Shown here piece by piece: positions 62,509 through 64,000 of a DNA stretch of 64,000 bases. The translations under genes were made by a program, and so were the position numbers. Location: NCBI GenBank assembly GCA_023387375.1, contig JAEWIE010000041.1, forward strand, positions 1 to 64,000, in the 5' to 3' direction. How positions within the stretch are numbered: position 1 is the first letter of the stretch; each line of letters opens with the position of its first letter. The stretch is from Bacteroidota bacterium. Lineage in GTDB: Bacteria > Bacteroidota > Bacteroidia > Flavobacteriales > Weeksellaceae. Under the pieces are notes generated by a model. The model was not told the origin of the DNA and did no database searches. It saw only the letters and a program-made list of their open reading frames with translations.

Positions 62509-63165
62509 ATGAAAAAATACATCTCTCTTTTTTTAATGCTGTGTTTTGCCTTTGCTTTTGCACAGGAAAAGCCAGCTTACTGGAATGAAATTCAATCGCT
62601 TAATGCAAAGAAAGCTAGTGAAAAATTACCTGTGAATGCCATATTGCTGCTGGGCAGTTCTTCCTTTACTCTTTGGCAAGATGTAGGAGACTATTTCCCG
62701 ACGAAAAAATTCATCAACTTTGGATTTGGAGGATCAAGACTTGTGGATGTGAACTACTACATCAAGGATCTACTGGAAGTTCCTACTCCCAAACAAATTC
62801 TCGTGTACTGTGGTGAAAACGACATTGCCTACGACCTCGAACCGGCAAACGCAGCGCAAGTAAGAGAAAGATTTGAAACGCTTTACAACACTCTTAGAGC
62901 GAAATACCCGAAAGCTCAAATCGATTATATTTCTATGAAGCATTCACCTAGTAGAGAATCGTTGTGGCCTGAAATGAAAAAAGGAAATGCCCAAATCAAA
63001 GAGTTTTTAGAGGGGAAGCAAAACACATCCTATATTGAAATTAATCCTTCCATTGAAGACAAAGACGGAAACCCTAAAAAGGAACTCTTCCAAGAAGATC
63101 TTTTGCACTTAAATAAGAAAGGGTATCAGAATTGGGCACAGGTCATTGCACCTCATCTAAAATAA
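62509..63165 (+). CDS. Secreted SGNH/GDSL hydrolase
   Basis: The 218-residue protein has a signal peptide (YISLFLMLCFAFAFAQ, cut near 19). Block I is LLLGSSSFTLW with catalytic Ser51, and FGFGGSRL provides the oxyanion Gly. Block III is YCGENDIAYD with the Asn, and block V is EDLLHLNKKGY with Asp and His. It is a periplasmic or secreted esterase, for example on acetylated sugars. It lies 30 bp after the alcohol dehydrogenase gene and is probably in the same transcript. Confidence 0.88.
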   Translation: MKKYISLFLMLCFAFAFAQEKPAYWNEIQSLNAKKASEKLPVNAILLLGSSSFTLWQDVGDYFPTKKFINFGFGGSRLVDVNYYIKDLLEVPTPKQILVYCGENDIAYDLEPANAAQVRERFETLYNTLRAKYPKAQIDYISMKHSPSRESLWPEMKKGNAQIKEFLEGKQNTSYIEINPSIEDKDGNPKKELFQEDLLHLNKKGYQNWAQVIAPHLK

Positions 63166-63196
63166 AGAAAAACTCAAGATTTTTTTACAGATTTAA

Positions 63197-63230
63197 AGCA
63201 AGGAGGAAAAATTATTTTTTCCTCCTTGCT
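63197..63230. terminator. Terminator shared by the SGNH and helicase genes, overlapping the helicase 3' end
   Basis: A perfect 15-bp stem (63197-63211 with 63216-63230; core AGCAAGGAGG/CCTCCTTGCT) has a short AT loop and T runs on both strands. The right arm is made of the last codons of the helicase gene, whose stop is in the loop. Confidence 0.88.
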
Positions 63231-64000
63231 TTTGATTTTGCCTTGGCCTGCGCACGGTTCGCACCCGGTTTGGACTTTGGAACTTTACGCTTGCTTGGTC
63301 CTCCCAGATTGATTTTACGATTTTTTTCTTTTTTTTCATGGAAGGCTCCCCCTCCCTCTTGAATTTTCACCGTGTGCGCATTCTTCATCTTCACTTCGTC
63401 CTGCTCTGAAGCAATTTTCTTAGGATTCACTGGCACATCAATAGGAAAATCGATCTCAATAAGTTCTTTGTCCATTAGAACCACAATTTCTAGTAATTGA
63501 GGCTCTTCTTTTTTCGTATAGAAGGTAATGGCCTTGCCGTCTTTGTCTGCACGCCCCGTACGTCCAATTCTATGAATATACTGCTCAGGAACGGCGGGAA
63601 CCTCAAAGTTAATCACGTGGGTAATGTCTGAGATATCAAGCCCTCTAGCCATGACATCTGTGGTAATTAACCCTCTTACTTCCTGGTTTTCGAAGCGCTG
63701 CATAGCTCGAAGCCTATAATTTTGAGATTTATTGGAGTGGATTACATCAAATTCCCCAGGCAAGACCTCGTCAATTTTTGAAAAAAGAAGGTCTGCATGT
63801 CGTTTGTTGTTCGTAAAGATTAGAACTTTGGAAAGATCCTCACTCGTTTCAAGCAAATGCTTTAGAAGATTGAATTTGGTATTGAAATTTTCGACTTTGT
63901 ACGCGGTTTGTTCAATTTTTTCAAGCGGAGTTCCAGATTTGGCTAATGAGATCTCCATGGGACCTGCAAAATACTCGGCAAGCATTTCATCCACAGCTTC
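63212..64000 (-). CDS. DEAD-box RNA helicase, C-terminal part
   Basis: The frame is open to the window end; 262 residues are visible. They hold the second RecA-like domain with LIFTNNKRHADLLF (motif IV), TTDVMARGLDI (motif V) and YIHRIGRTGRADKDG (motif VI), then a basic tail ending KARRKK. The first visible residues EAVDEML follow the SAT motif and are not a variant DEAD box. RhlE/DeaD-type helicases of this kind unwind RNA in ribosome assembly or mRNA decay. The terminator stem overlaps its end. Confidence 0.92.
   Translation of the reverse strand, partial: EAVDEMLAEYFAGPMEISLAKSGTPLEKIEQTAYKVENFNTKFNLLKHLLETSEDLSKVLIFTNNKRHADLLFSKIDEVLPGEFDVIHSNKSQNYRLRAMQRFENQEVRGLITTDVMARGLDISDITHVINFEVPAVPEQYIHRIGRTGRADKDGKAITFYTKKEEPQLLEIVVLMDKELIEIDFPIDVPVNPKKIASEQDEVKMKNAHTVKIQEGGGAFHEKKEKNRKINLGGPSKRKVPKSKPGANRAQAKAKSKARRKK

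Noticed and set aside
63960..64000. EAVDEML at the window end as a variant DEAD box
   Set aside because: The residues that follow (SLAKSGTPLEKI) show this is the stretch after the SAT motif in Flavobacteriia helicases; the DEAD motif is outside the window.

Overview
The window (about 40% GC) reads as the chromosome of a Bacteroidota bacterium, class Flavobacteriia; a Weeksellaceae/Chryseobacterium-like host is only a guess. The grounds are the many TAnnTTTG promoter boxes (the -7 element of the Bacteroidota primary sigma factor), the near absence of Shine-Dalgarno sequences, the fused SecDF and CcsBA proteins, the ArgF'-type transcarbamylase, an OMP_b-brl_3 outer membrane protein and the TamA-like lipoprotein. 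No CRISPR array, insertion sequence, rRNA operon, prophage or recognisable defence island is present. Most of the window is ordinary core genome.

Layout. 1-310: the last 33 codons of a tyrosine recombinase, a terminator, and tRNA-Ser(UGA), a possible island edge. 381-4619: crcB and trxB, holA divergent from a stand-alone HsdR_N-type nuclease domain, and nhaC. 4671-9241: a sulfide/persulfide oxidation locus (Crp/Fnr regulator, TauE/SafE exporter, persulfide dioxygenase with rhodanese domains, single rhodanese, split YeeE/YedE transporter). Its two internal promoters share a 21-bp site at identical spacing. 10164-19158: a compact arginine operon, GNAT acyltransferase-argG-argC-argD-argF'-argB-argE-argH-lrp-cupin, in which ArgF' carries Ser at the residue that sets acetyl- versus succinyl-ornithine specificity. 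19266-34809: cytochrome c assembly (ccsBA), ftsK, lolA, lptG, frr-pyrH, cmk, a YqjD/YqjE/YqjK-like small membrane protein trio, a SpoU-type methyltransferase and a TamA/BamA-like protein.

34828-45707: clpS-corC, PAP2-tatA, MFS transporters, a UbiA/GHMP-kinase isoprenoid pair, thiolase, nupG and a bifunctional nuclease. 45837-58618: secDF, hemN, a secreted beta-propeller protein, an amino acid permease, pnuC, dapF-mltG and a beta-barrel outer membrane protein with a palindrome over its promoter. 58713-64000: degT-galE, an iron alcohol dehydrogenase with a repeat-rich upstream site, an SGNH hydrolase and the C-terminal part of a DEAD-box helicase cut by the window end.

The strongest leads for undescribed biology are the paired sulfur-locus sites, the first gene of the arginine operon together with Ser90 of ArgF', the promoters that place the transcription start at the start codon, and the upstream sites of the alcohol dehydrogenase and outer membrane protein genes. 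All functional calls rest on recognised motifs and context; no database search was possible.
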